From: Desulfarculales bacterium UBA702
GTDB lineage: Bacteria; Desulfobacterota; Syntrophobacteria; Syntrophobacterales; Syntrophobacteraceae
Direction: 5' to 3'
Assembly: GCA_002298165.1 (NCBI GenBank)
Contig: DBMI01000106.1
Coordinates: 1-63,249, forward strand
Length of the DNA stretch: 63,249 bases
A model generated the notes under the pieces. That model had not been told where the DNA came from. It worked only from the letters and a program-made list of their open reading frames with translations, and did not search any database. Of this stretch, positions 53,004-61,858 are shown in pieces. Both the position numbers and the translations under genes were made by a program. The first letter of the stretch is position 1. Each line of letters opens with the position of its first letter.

Positions 53004-54434
53004 ATGATCTTTACAAGTCTCGAATTTGCCATTTTTTTGTTCGTCCTGCTTGTGCCTTACTGGGCATTGGAGTCCAAAACAAAAATCCGCAAAGCCTTAC
53101 TCCTGTGCTCAGGACTATTTTTCTACAGCTCGGCAAACATACTATATCTTCTGCCCCTCCTGGTTGTTGCAATTTCAAATTATCTATTTGCTCTTTGGAT
53201 AGCCGATGTACAATCAACTTCTTATAAAAGGTCACTGCTATGGATCGATGTCGCAATAAGTATCGGCCAGCTGGCGATATTTAAGTACCTTGACTTCCTG
53301 TTCCGCTCTCTTGAATCATTGCTGCTGCTGTTTAACATTCAGGCGGCATTGCCTGCATTGCAAATTGGATTACCCGTAGGCATATCTTTTTTTACGTTCC
53401 AGGCGCTGTCCTACACAATTGATGTCTATCGAGACCCGCGACAGGTGGTGCGCAGCTTCCCGGATGTATTCCTATTCGTATCTTTCTTTCCAACGATTCT
53501 TTCAGGTCCCATAATGAGGGCCCGAGACTTCATCCCGCAGCTAAACTTCACCAATCGATCCGGGCATAAGTTCAGAGAAGGATACGCTTTAATTCTAAGC
53601 GGTTTGTTCAAGAAGATCGTCATCTCCAGCTATCTATCCGAGCATGTCGTAAGAAATGTCTTTCAAGTTCCGGCAGACTATTCCGCTATGGCCGTCCTGG
53701 CTGCGATCTATTCCTACTCGGTTCAGATATACTGCGATTTTTCGGGCTACTCCGACCTGGCTATCGGGATTGCCATCCTTCTGGGTTTCAAATTACCCGA
53801 AAATTTCAGATCCCCGTATATGGCCTTGAGCTTGACCGAATTTTGGCATAAATGGCACATCACCCTTTCAACCTGGCTCCGGGACTATCTCTACATTCCA
53901 CTGGGAGGTAACCGGAAAGGAACACTGCGCAAGTATTTAAATCTTATGATCACCATGCTCCTCGGAGGCCTCTGGCATGGAGCCGATTCCAAATTCCTTC
54001 TATGGGGCGGGTTGCACGGACTGGGATTGGTAGTCACCCACATTTTCAACGATACATGGGCTCGCCTGAGGCCTGGTGATACGAAACCCGGTGGTTCACT
54101 AATTATCAGAACCCTCCTCTGGTTTATAACGTTCAATCTCGTTTCATTCCTGTGGGTTTTTTTCCGGGCCGAGGACAGCGCGAGAGCATTCGAGATTTTT
54201 GGGGCGGCCTTTTCCTTCTGGAAACCGGGGAAAGGAATCGAATTTATGGTGGTCTTGGCGATACTGACCGGATTGTGGATACAACTCTTCGGGCAGTACA
54301 TCCATGATTTCTATCTCAAAGCCCAGGAAAGGCTGCCAGTTCCTTTTCAGGCTGTCGTTATCACCCTGATTACCATCATGATCATTAAGCTTGGTCCGCC
54401 GGGAGTGCCGGCTTTTATCTACTTTAGTTTTTGA
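53004..54434 (+). CDS. MBOAT-family O-acyltransferase, AlgI-like
   Basis: A membrane acyltransferase of about 476 residues with around eleven spans. AlgI-type MBOATs move acyl groups across the inner membrane to modify polysaccharides such as alginate or peptidoglycan. Family signals are TILSGPIMRARDFIPQL, EFWHKWHITLSTWLRDYLYI and the catalytic His325 in LGGLWHGAD. The start is open: ATG at 53004 or TTG at 52992. It is 24 bases behind the esterase gene and 28 bases before an SGNH gene, so the three form one operon, the usual partner set for O-acetylation. Confidence 0.88.
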   Translation: MIFTSLEFAIFLFVLLVPYWALESKTKIRKALLLCSGLFFYSSANILYLLPLLVVAISNYLFALWIADVQSTSYKRSLLWIDVAISIGQLAIFKYLDFLFRSLESLLLLFNIQAALPALQIGLPVGISFFTFQALSYTIDVYRDPRQVVRSFPDVFLFVSFFPTILSGPIMRARDFIPQLNFTNRSGHKFREGYALILSGLFKKIVISSYLSEHVVRNVFQVPADYSAMAVLAAIYSYSVQIYCDFSGYSDLAIGIAILLGFKLPENFRSPYMALSLTEFWHKWHITLSTWLRDYLYIPLGGNRKGTLRKYLNLMITMLLGGLWHGADSKFLLWGGLHGLGLVVTHIFNDTWARLRPGDTKPGGSLIIRTLLWFITFNLVSFLWVFFRAEDSARAFEIFGAAFSFWKPGKGIEFMVVLAILTGLWIQLFGQYIHDFYLKAQERLPVPFQAVVITLITIMIIKLGPPGVPAFIYFSF

Positions 54435-54462
54435 GTCTTGAAGCAAAGGGAGGCGCGTCGGG

Positions 54463-55587
54463 ATGTCGCAAAGACGTAGCGAGCTTACACCCAGGGCCAT
54501 GATTGTTATATATCTTCTTGCATTTTGCATGACCTCCGCTCACCAACTGGATCGTGTCCTTAACTGGTTTCAGGACACTTTCCCCACTTTAGCCACAGTG
54601 TCGGGTGTAGCCTACTCGAGCGGAATCTTCCAGAAAAGCGGTGGCAGTTGGGGCTGGGAGCCCCTGGCGCGCGCGGAGCAGCAGGCATTCAGGTTCTTCC
54701 AGGATTTGCCCGAGGTTGGCGCCGTCAAGCCCGCTCTCTTCGCACAGAATGAAACGCTGAAGTCAGATGCTCAAGCTGACCCCGAGCAGGTTGGAGCTGA
54801 AAACAGTTCTCAAACTGAAAACAAGCCGGGTCTGAACCAGGAAGCAGCCGAGAAAGCGGAGGAACCGAAGCAGCCCGAATCGCAATCGGAAGCGGGGGTG
54901 CCGCAGGACCAATCAACACCGAAATCAGCGAAACGACCCCACCCTAAACGCGTTCTGATCATCGGGGATTCCTTTATTGCTGAGGGGTTTGGACCTGCAT
55001 TACAACGGGAATTGAAAAAATACCAGGGTATCGAAGTTATCCGCAAGGGGCAGTATTCAAGCGGTCTCGTGGGTGGGGAGGGCTTTGACTGGATTTCCAG
55101 TTTGAAAGAGCTGATTCAAAAGCACGAACCGGATCTCCTCGTTATCCACATGGGAGCGAACGATCCACTCGACCTTAAGGATAGCCGGGGCAAGCGCATT
55201 TATTTCGGACAGGATAATTGGAAGGAAGAATATGCTGCCAGGGTGAAACAACTGCTGGGAGTCGCAAAAGAAAAGAAGATTCTCACCTTCTGGGTCGGTC
55301 TGCCCATAATGGGTCCGAAGAGCTACTCCGTCAAAATCGCGATTATCAACTCTATTGTCTCTGATGAATGTTCGGAAAACTCCGGCTGCTTTTTCCTGGA
55401 TACCTGGAACGCTCTGGCCAGCAAGGAAAAAAGCTTCATGTCCCACATACGCACGGACCAGGGGCGTCTGGTCAGAATCAGGGCGAGTGATGACGTTCAT
55501 CTGACCGAAGCAGGCGGAGCCATGCTCACAAAGTACTTTTTGGAATCAGCTTCAAGACATGTGAGTCTCGACGGGGGGAGCAATTAA
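54463..55587 (+). CDS. Membrane-anchored SGNH/DUF459-like hydrolase
   Basis: A 374-residue protein with an N-terminal anchor (AMIVIYLLAFCMTSAHQLD) and a long charged/Gln-rich linker (about 95-160). The SGNH fold covers residues about 162-370: Ser170 in IIGDSFIAEG, Gly-Ala-Asn-Asp in HMGANDPLDL and the Asp/His pair in DDVHLTEAG. DUF459-like SGNH proteins move or remove O-acyl groups of polysaccharides in partnership with an MBOAT, as AlgJ/AlgX do. It follows the MBOAT gene and converges on a large membrane-protein gene. Confidence 0.82.
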   Translation: MSQRRSELTPRAMIVIYLLAFCMTSAHQLDRVLNWFQDTFPTLATVSGVAYSSGIFQKSGGSWGWEPLARAEQQAFRFFQDLPEVGAVKPALFAQNETLKSDAQADPEQVGAENSSQTENKPGLNQEAAEKAEEPKQPESQSEAGVPQDQSTPKSAKRPHPKRVLIIGDSFIAEGFGPALQRELKKYQGIEVIRKGQYSSGLVGGEGFDWISSLKELIQKHEPDLLVIHMGANDPLDLKDSRGKRIYFGQDNWKEEYAARVKQLLGVAKEKKILTFWVGLPIMGPKSYSVKIAIINSIVSDECSENSGCFFLDTWNALASKEKSFMSHIRTDQGRLVRIRASDDVHLTEAGGAMLTKYFLESASRHVSLDGGSN

Positions 55588-55645
55588 GGCCTGCCCCTTG
55601 ATGATTCAGTGATACCTGAGCTCAAGGTTGGCCAGAATGTCCCAA

Positions 55646-58600
55646 TCAATGCGCTAAGTCGCTAGTGATGCTCAAAAACTTCGCCAAGGGTAGTTTAGGA
55701 GGGCCTAAAACGGGAAGCCTTAGATGATCGGTTTGGCTTTCAACAAGATATACATTTCCCGGCCGAACCGAATCCGGCCAGGTCCAGATGGGATCGATTC
55801 CTTTTTCAGCGAGTGCCGATGCCAGAATTGAGGCATTCTTTCCGCAACTCCCGCGAGTAAAAAGCAGAAGAAAAAATCGACTTTGTGAACCATCAATGAT
55901 CCATTGGCCGAATTTATCGACATCTTCATACAGGGCATCCATCAAAAAAATGCCTCTGATTCGTGCGTTTTCGCCTCCCCGGTCGAGAATGTAAGCAGCC
56001 GCTTTATAGCCTCCACTAAATGCCGAAAGTACGATTGGCGAAGCACGCAATTTCGCAAGGTATTGCTTTCCTAGTTTCTCAGACAGAATATCTGCCGATT
56101 CGATCATAAAATTTCTAAACTTGTTCGATAAAAAGAATTTCCCCGGGCTCGAATCGACGGCGTTTTTGGCCAGTTGGGGCATAATAAGGATCACGTTACG
56201 CCCGGAGTCGTCCACTTGCTCAAGGGTTCGACATTTCTCTTCTTCCGTTTGAATATCGGTATTTAGACCATGGAAGAAAACCAATAAGAAGAACGGCTTT
56301 TCAGGATCAAATGTTGGCGGGATATGAAAAAGGACGCTGTTATCCGTGTAGTGATCCTGTTCGAAAAACCTATCGCCATAGCGGTTTGTATGAAAACGTT
56401 TGCCGGTTTCAGCATCGACGTGATCGAAAAAATTCACGTTTGTATCGCCGTTGAGGCCTTCATATGGAAAGGGTGCGTTTTCCATTTTTGCGGTAAAAGT
56501 AAATCCTGGAGTACTTCTTATTGCGCCTTTAAAATTCTCGCCTGCCGGCTCCACACCGTTTTCTGATTTCATCTCCTTTTTATAAGTTTGAGGCGCATCC
56601 TCCCTGCCATCCTCGGCATTGGCGGGCCAGGGCCAGGCTAAAATAGAGAGCAGGAAAACAGCGGCTATCGCCATGGACCACTTGAGCCTGATCGGTTTAC
56701 GAGATCGAAACCAAAGGAAAGACGGAATCGCCAGGAGGTAGAGGATGGCGCCCAAAAGAAGGAGTTCCAAAAAGCCTGAATTAACCGCGAACACAGGGAC
56801 CATTACAGATCCAACTACCGAGAAAGATCCATTTATACCCCATGCCCAGACAAAAAAGTCCTCCCGTCCTGATTTGGCGAGCACCATCATTCCCATTGCG
56901 AATGGAAATCCCAGCAGAAACGCCAGGGGAAGCAACAAGAAGAGGCAGAAGGAGATTTTCCCGAGAAAGGTCCACGTACCGGCAAACCACAGGATTCTAT
57001 CCAGCTCGAAAGCATACAGAGCCAGTATCCCGGCAATGAGAGCACAAGCAGACGGCAGGAGCCATCCCGACAAATGAAAAAGCTTCTCGGAAAAATAGCT
57101 GCCGATGCCGGAGAACAGAACCATACCGGTTACGAGCACGGCGAATGAGACGGAAGGGTTACCAAGACAGATAATACATTTGCTGATGTAAACAATCTCA
57201 ACTGCTATGTACCCGATACCCAGGCAGATAAAGTATAAAATTACTCCAATTTGGCCGGGTTCCTTTAGAAATTTTATCCGTCTGCCGAAAAGGATTGGAA
57301 TCATAAGGAGCAGGAACCCGAACAGAGTGGATAGCAGCAGGGTCGCCCAAGCCAGCAGGTAGCCCCACTCATCTGTCAGCAAATCCAATTTTTCGATGAC
57401 CCGCGAGAAATTCCATGAACCGGTATATCCGGTAAAATAGGGCCTGTCGTTGGTCAGAGGTTCGAAATTAAAGATATACCTGCCCTGAACGGACCTGTAC
57501 TCACCGTTGAATACCCTCGCCAGAATGTAGCGGTATAAATCTCCCATCGAAAGATCATTTGTATCTTCCTGAGAAGTTTCGCTCGGTTCGAGGTCGAAGA
57601 AATTGGCTTTATACCGATCGAGGCTTCCTTCCTGAATATTACTTTCAATGCCCGGATAAAACACAGGTTCGAAACTCATCCTCTTGCAGTAGTCGAGCAG
57701 TACCCGGATTTGTGCTGCTGAAAAACCGTCCCTTTTGTAGAGCACGGTAAATGTCGATAGGTAATTCTGGGCGGCAAAAAACCGGTCACCCATAGGACCA
57801 AAGTTTGAAGCGGCATCTGCCATAGTAGCGGCAAGCTTCAATGTCGATTTCGGCGGGTCCTCCTTGTTCCAGACCGTCACTGAAAGAATGCCGTCATCAC
57901 TTAGGGCGCCGATGCAGTCCCGGAAAGTCTCGCTTGTATATGTGAACTTTTCCTGAATTGATGAGCCCCCGGCAGAGGAGAGTCCGGTTGAATCGGCCAG
58001 ACTGATGTCGATTACATCGAAGCGCTCCTTCGCTTGCCTGACATAGATCCTGCCGTCGTTTTCAACCAGGCGGACCTTCGGATCGTCCAGAATTCGGCCT
58101 GTAAATTCTGAGACGATGGGGTCTTGCTGAAAAGTCTCGAATATGAGCGGATTTCCCTCGGCAACTGTAACCCCGCGGGCACCCGCGCTTAATGCGAGTC
58201 GCGTCGAAATCCCACCTCCAAGCTGGATTACGAGCACTTCCGGATCGCTTTTGAGCAGAAAGGGCATGTTCATGGGAAGAAACTTGAAATATTCGACCTC
58301 TTTCCCGGTCATCTTCTTCATTATGCCCATGGGACCATCGCCGTCTATGTACATGCCCAGAAAAGCATCCCTTGGCATCTCATCGAGGTACATCATTGCG
58401 TTGTCGCTAAGTCCGGGGGCAAAGTGGAAATAGGAGCTGGAGTATATTTCGAGAAGACCGAAGGGACTGTTACGATGGCTTACTCTCCGCGAATCGGGAA
58501 ACTGGCGTGCATAGCTGACGGCTTTGAATTCCGAAATCTGGACCTGATCGAGCCAGAGTGCTCCAGAGATTGAAACAACGGCGGAAAGCATTGCTATTGC

Positions 58601-59197
58601 ATATGGTTTCCAGCCTCTGCCCGTTCCTTGAAACCAGAAAAAGGTGCCGCTGAGCCAAAGCAGAATAGGTATAATCAGCAGCCTCTCGGTGCTCAGATGA
58701 TACATGGCAAGGAAGATCGCCGCCCCACCCGCTGCAGAGCCGGCCATGTTAGCAAAGTAGGCTTTCCCGAATTGATCTCTTTTTATGAAGAAGACCAGCC
58801 CGAGAAACATCGCGCCGAGAAAGAAGGGCAGCAAATAGATCAGGAAATAGGATGCAAGAAAGTATTTCTGGTTGGGGTCGGAGACGAGAAATATGGGGTT
58901 AAACCGCACTTGCTGGGCAAGCGAATTGGATATCATCATGGCTGGGCCGAATAGGTACAGGGCTATCTGTATCCATAAAGATATTCTCGCCTGGAAAAAA
59001 TCCTTCCGAATGCAGAAGAGAGTACTGAAGATGCCAAATCCCAGCATGACTATGCTGATGACCAGCGAGCCGAAATGAGACCAGCCCGAACAGGCGAAGA
59101 CCCTCATCACGAAGAGTTCGTAAGCCAGGATCGATCCCGAAACGAGGACCAGCGCCAGGTATTGAAAAGGGGCGGAGACTTTAGTTTCCGGGCTCAT
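55646..59197 (-). CDS. Membrane spermidine-synthase-like protein fused to a hydrolase
   Basis: An 1183-residue multidomain protein. N-terminal spans (about 10-215, LALVLVSGSILAYELFVMRV) precede an aminopropyltransferase-like fold (about 290-480; VLVIQLGGGISTRLALSAGA near 328 and FDVIDISLADSTG), then seven further spans (about 630-860) typical of membrane spermidine-synthase-like proteins. The last 300 residues (about 885-1183) are an additional extracytoplasmic alpha/beta-hydrolase-like domain (FFLLVFFHGLNTD, Ser about 1057 in SAFSGGYKAAA, His in DHLRLP). I have not seen this fusion described. Its ATG overlaps the stop of the exported isoaspartyl methyltransferase gene (ATGA), so the two are coupled. 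Confidence 0.78.
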   Translation of the reverse strand: MSPETKVSAPFQYLALVLVSGSILAYELFVMRVFACSGWSHFGSLVISIVMLGFGIFSTLFCIRKDFFQARISLWIQIALYLFGPAMMISNSLAQQVRFNPIFLVSDPNQKYFLASYFLIYLLPFFLGAMFLGLVFFIKRDQFGKAYFANMAGSAAGGAAIFLAMYHLSTERLLIIPILLWLSGTFFWFQGTGRGWKPYAIAMLSAVVSISGALWLDQVQISEFKAVSYARQFPDSRRVSHRNSPFGLLEIYSSSYFHFAPGLSDNAMMYLDEMPRDAFLGMYIDGDGPMGIMKKMTGKEVEYFKFLPMNMPFLLKSDPEVLVIQLGGGISTRLALSAGARGVTVAEGNPLIFETFQQDPIVSEFTGRILDDPKVRLVENDGRIYVRQAKERFDVIDISLADSTGLSSAGGSSIQEKFTYTSETFRDCIGALSDDGILSVTVWNKEDPPKSTLKLAATMADAASNFGPMGDRFFAAQNYLSTFTVLYKRDGFSAAQIRVLLDYCKRMSFEPVFYPGIESNIQEGSLDRYKANFFDLEPSETSQEDTNDLSMGDLYRYILARVFNGEYRSVQGRYIFNFEPLTNDRPYFTGYTGSWNFSRVIEKLDLLTDEWGYLLAWATLLLSTLFGFLLLMIPILFGRRIKFLKEPGQIGVILYFICLGIGYIAVEIVYISKCIICLGNPSVSFAVLVTGMVLFSGIGSYFSEKLFHLSGWLLPSACALIAGILALYAFELDRILWFAGTWTFLGKISFCLFLLLPLAFLLGFPFAMGMMVLAKSGREDFFVWAWGINGSFSVVGSVMVPVFAVNSGFLELLLLGAILYLLAIPSFLWFRSRKPIRLKWSMAIAAVFLLSILAWPWPANAEDGREDAPQTYKKEMKSENGVEPAGENFKGAIRSTPGFTFTAKMENAPFPYEGLNGDTNVNFFDHVDAETGKRFHTNRYGDRFFEQDHYTDNSVLFHIPPTFDPEKPFFLLVFFHGLNTDIQTEEEKCRTLEQVDDSGRNVILIMPQLAKNAVDSSPGKFFLSNKFRNFMIESADILSEKLGKQYLAKLRASPIVLSAFSGGYKAAAYILDRGGENARIRGIFLMDALYEDVDKFGQWIIDGSQSRFFLLLFTRGSCGKNASILASALAEKGIDPIWTWPDSVRPGNVYLVESQTDHLRLPVLGPPKLPLAKFLSITSDLAH

Positions 59198-60147
59198 TTA
59201 TAGTGCGTTCCGCCGTCCTTCTTCGTAAAAGGCACAAATGCTTCCTTTTTCCTCCCGTGATAAATGTCTTCCCTTGAGATCGTGAAATTTCCCTGATCAT
59301 CCATGGTTTTCGTTACTTTCAAAATAACCTGGGCCCCCGGCGGCCCAACCGGGATGACCATCACCCCGCCGACCGCAAGCTGTTTGAGCAAAGGCGGCGG
59401 TATGTGATCTATTCCGCAGGTGACTATTATCTTGTTAAAGGGGGCAAATTCCTCCCATCCATAATAGCCGTCCTCAGACTTTCGTTTGATGTTCGCATAT
59501 TCGGGATATCCTGATGAAGCAAGTTTTTCATAAATTCCGTCAGTTTCAATTGCCAGAGGGTCGATTATTTCCACTGTGTAAACTTTATCGGTGAGGTAGG
59601 CGAGCATGGCGGATTGATAACCTGAGCCGGTCCCGATCTCCAGGACCTTGTCCCCTGGTTGCACATCCAGTGCGGAAGTCATTCTGCCGACCAAGTGAGG
59701 CCCTGAAATCGTGACCCCATGCCGAATGTCCAGGTAAGCATGATCGTAGGCCCTCCCCAGGTTCCAGGAACGGCAGAATTTCTCGCGAGGAGCCAACAGG
59801 AAAGCGCGAATCTCCTTTTCGCGAATGAGGTCTTTATTCTGGATTAATACGGTTGCCCGGTCGTAGCGCTGCTGGAGGTACTTCTGGTCCTCATCTTTTC
59901 GAAGGACCTTCATACTCTGCAAAAAATCATTGGGGGTTTCCCACCGAATCTGAACCGGCTTTGCGCCGGCTTCCCCTGCCTGGATTGCCTGCCCCTGATC
60001 ACCCGCGAGCGAAATGGTCGCATTCAGGAAGTTCGCGCTTTGAATACTCAGGAACATCGAAAAGGCCAGGAATAACCAGGCTGGCAAAAATCCCAATTGG
60101 CTTTCAAAACATTTGCGGCGAATCTTACGCAATACTGATGGCAGCAT
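59194..60147 (-). CDS. Exported protein-L-isoaspartate O-methyltransferase-like
   Basis: A 317-residue protein whose C-terminal 210 residues are a PCMT domain: ISGPHLVGRMTSALDVQPGD, the AdoMet loop VLEIGTGSGYQSAMLAYL and IIVTCGIDHIPPPLLKQLAV with VMVIPVG. PCMT repairs or marks L-isoaspartyl residues in aged proteins. Unlike cytoplasmic Pcm it has an N-terminal hydrophobic segment (FLPAWLFLAFSMFLSI, about 22-37) and a ~100-residue helical spacer, so it is anchored or exported. AGAGGG precedes the ATG at 60147; the frame reaches 60213. It overlaps the start of the fusion gene by 4 bases. Confidence 0.82.
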   Translation of the reverse strand: MLPSVLRKIRRKCFESQLGFLPAWLFLAFSMFLSIQSANFLNATISLAGDQGQAIQAGEAGAKPVQIRWETPNDFLQSMKVLRKDEDQKYLQQRYDRATVLIQNKDLIREKEIRAFLLAPREKFCRSWNLGRAYDHAYLDIRHGVTISGPHLVGRMTSALDVQPGDKVLEIGTGSGYQSAMLAYLTDKVYTVEIIDPLAIETDGIYEKLASSGYPEYANIKRKSEDGYYGWEEFAPFNKIIVTCGIDHIPPPLLKQLAVGGVMVIPVGPPGAQVILKVTKTMDDQGNFTISREDIYHGRKKEAFVPFTKKDGGTHYK

Positions 60148-60313
60148 GTAACTTTTCCCTCTTTCTGTTCTTGCGGGCAACTCAGGGCCCGCAACACACC
60201 GCACCGGGACCACCGAAACCTCTTCATACTGTTTTACATGTAACGGGCTTCAAATCGGAGAATACAGGAGGTTAACTTGGAAATTTTACAACCATTCCTA
60301 TTAGAAAAGCGAA

Positions 60314-60347
60314 TAAAAAAAGGGGCTAACCCATGTGGGCCAGCCCC
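60314..60347 (-). terminator. Minus-strand terminator
   Basis: GGGGCT (60322-60327) pairs with AGCCCC (60342-60347), with an inner CCCA/TGGG stem; the minus strand continues TTTTTTT (60321-60314). It is 113 bases upstream of the methyltransferase ATG and would end a transcript coming from the VapBC side or from the tRNA-like element. Confidence 0.65.
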
Positions 60348-60361
60348 GGTTTTGAACTGAC

Positions 60362-60393
60362 TGGGCCGAAGGGACTTGAACCCTCGGCCTACG
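60362..60393 (-). ncRNA. tRNA T-arm-like hairpin, possible tRNA remnant
   Basis: On the minus strand GGCCGAGGG, the loop TTCAAGT and CCCTTCGGCC form a 9-bp stem with one bulge. The GGGTTCAAGTCCC core is the classic tRNA T arm and the stem extension mimics an acceptor 3' side, directly followed by a terminator. The 5' acceptor, D arm and anticodon arm of a normal tRNA cannot be assembled from the upstream bases, so this is a remnant, an attachment-site scar or a mimic rather than a working tRNA. Confidence 0.4.
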
Positions 60394-60732
60394 GCGTGTC
60401 ACCCCGGCCGTCCGGTCGCTTACTGCCCTGAGCTGGGCAGCTTGAATCATTGCCGGATAGCGGCACTGATCGGGACAGCCCCCTTTAATAGAGATAGTAG
60501 CACAAGAAAATGTTGCATGGGTGGCCCGGAGAGCTCAGCTATCCGGGTCGCGAAGCGCACACAAGAAGGATTTGGCAAACACTGCCTGACTGATCGAATC
60601 CTCGCTCGGTGGCTGAAACCACGCCAAGGAATTTTATAATTTTTTGAGTGGGCACTTCTGAAATTCGGTTGGGGGAACTTTGACCGTGTCATGCGTTTAG
60701 GTGTGTCCCCTGATCCGGCCCCTTGGGATGAG

Positions 60733-61164
60733 TTACACCATCAATGGGTTCATATGGCGCACTCCTGGAAATCGTTTGAAATCGTTATCCGTGGAACAAA
60801 TGGTATAACCGTATTCAATAGCGAGAGCGGCAATGTGGGCATCTGTAGTCAGATTTCCTCCAGTTCCGGATTCGAGCAACAGATTGCGCAGGATCGTCCA
60901 GTGGCTCTTGCCGGGTGTAACCATGGTTAGCATCGGCTGTGCCAGCCATTCCTCAACATAGGCGAGGGCTCGTTCAACTGAAAGCGGACGCTCAAAAATT
61001 CGTGGGTTGGTGGTAAGACGCAAAAAGGCAAGAATCACTACCCACGGCAACCCCACGCTGTCATTGCCGGACAGCACATCTTCGAGCCATGCACGAGAGC
61101 GGGCATGTTGAGGCAGATCCTGGTTCACAGCGTAGAGCAGCAGGTTCACATCCACCAGAATCAT
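60733..61164 (-). CDS. VapC-like PIN-domain toxin
   Basis: A 143-residue PIN-domain nuclease of the VapC type. It begins MILVDVNLLLYAVNQD (Asp5 of the acidic site) and continues with PWVVILAFLRLTTNPRIF and NLTTDAHIAALAIEYG followed by STDNDF, whose acidic residues complete the Mg-binding site. VapC toxins cleave initiator or other tRNAs, or rRNA. Its start overlaps the stop of the antitoxin gene by 4 bases, a normal VapBC arrangement. Confidence 0.88.
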   Translation of the reverse strand: MILVDVNLLLYAVNQDLPQHARSRAWLEDVLSGNDSVGLPWVVILAFLRLTTNPRIFERPLSVERALAYVEEWLAQPMLTMVTPGKSHWTILRNLLLESGTGGNLTTDAHIAALAIEYGYTICSTDNDFKRFPGVRHMNPLMV

Positions 61165-61427
61165 TTGCGCAGCTCCAGCTTCATGGCAATTGCCTCATCT
61201 TCGCGCTCATCGGCCAGACTCAATGCCTTGTCCAAATTAATAGTAGTGCGGACGGGACCCATTGAGGCGGGTGATAATCTGTAGGGCTGCACCCCGGGGT
61301 TTTCGAGAGCATGCACTCCCTTTCGTAATGCTTCGTTCACCACCTGCCTGAACGACCTGCCGTTTCGATGAGCGAAATCCTTGAGCGACATAGCGATTTC
61401 GTCGTCAATTGTCAATGTAGTACGCAT
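61161..61427 (-). CDS. VapB-like antitoxin
   Basis: An 88-residue antitoxin. The N terminus MRTTLTIDDEIAMSLKDFAH is a ribbon-helix-helix type DNA-binding segment; the C-terminal half (ASMGPVRTTINLDKALSLAD) would wrap the toxin. GGAGGA precedes the ATG at 61427, while the open frame begins at 61478. It should repress the vapBC promoter and be cleaved by stress proteases. Overlaps the toxin gene at 61161-61164. Confidence 0.85.
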   Translation of the reverse strand: MRTTLTIDDEIAMSLKDFAHRNGRSFRQVVNEALRKGVHALENPGVQPYRLSPASMGPVRTTINLDKALSLADEREDEAIAMKLELRK

Positions 61428-61858
61428 CTTGATGTCCTCCATCTGATCATCATGATGTAAATATAGCGGAGAGCACATTTAGAGTCAAGTGGAGGACGTC
61501 TGCATTGCCGGAAGCGATCACCATAGAATTTAGTGTGCCCAGTTGAGACCTCTCTCATGATCGAGACTACCGGGGAGGGTCAGGGAGGGGGAATTCCACA
61601 CTCCGACAATTTTAATTCGACTTGAAGGGACACTAAAATCAACGAATATTTACTCATGGAGCGTCGTAATTATTCCGAAGTTGCTAATAACCTTGATTAG
61701 TCTGATGCGAGGCAGTCTCGGCATCGAATGGCTTGCATTAATCGACACAGCGCAAATGATTCAAGAGATTCAAGCATTTTGCCTGGCAGCGGTGTTACCA
61801 GGAGACGGATCTTCATTGCGCCTGATTCCATGGATTGTTCAGTTTAGAAGGAGTATCG
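61428..61858. other. Divergent intergenic region
   Basis: About 430 bases between VapB (minus) and the second phosphoesterase (plus). AGAAGGAG at 61847-61854 serves the phosphoesterase GTG. No other gene is visible in it. Confidence 0.4.

Larger units (their letters stand above)
60148..60732. other. Intergenic with terminator and tRNA-like arm
   Basis: About 585 bases between the methyltransferase gene and the VapC gene. It contains a minus-strand terminator (60322-60347) and a T-arm-like hairpin (60362-60393). No gene is convincing; an 87-codon plus-strand frame overlaps the RNA-like part. Confidence 0.45.

Noticed and set aside
60360..60450. Functional tRNA gene
   Set aside because: Only a T-arm-like hairpin forms; acceptor 5' side, D arm and a 7-base anticodon loop cannot be built, so it is reported only as a possible remnant.
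60376..60639. 87-codon plus-strand frame
   Set aside because: It covers the tRNA-like hairpin; no ribosome binding site or recognisable content.
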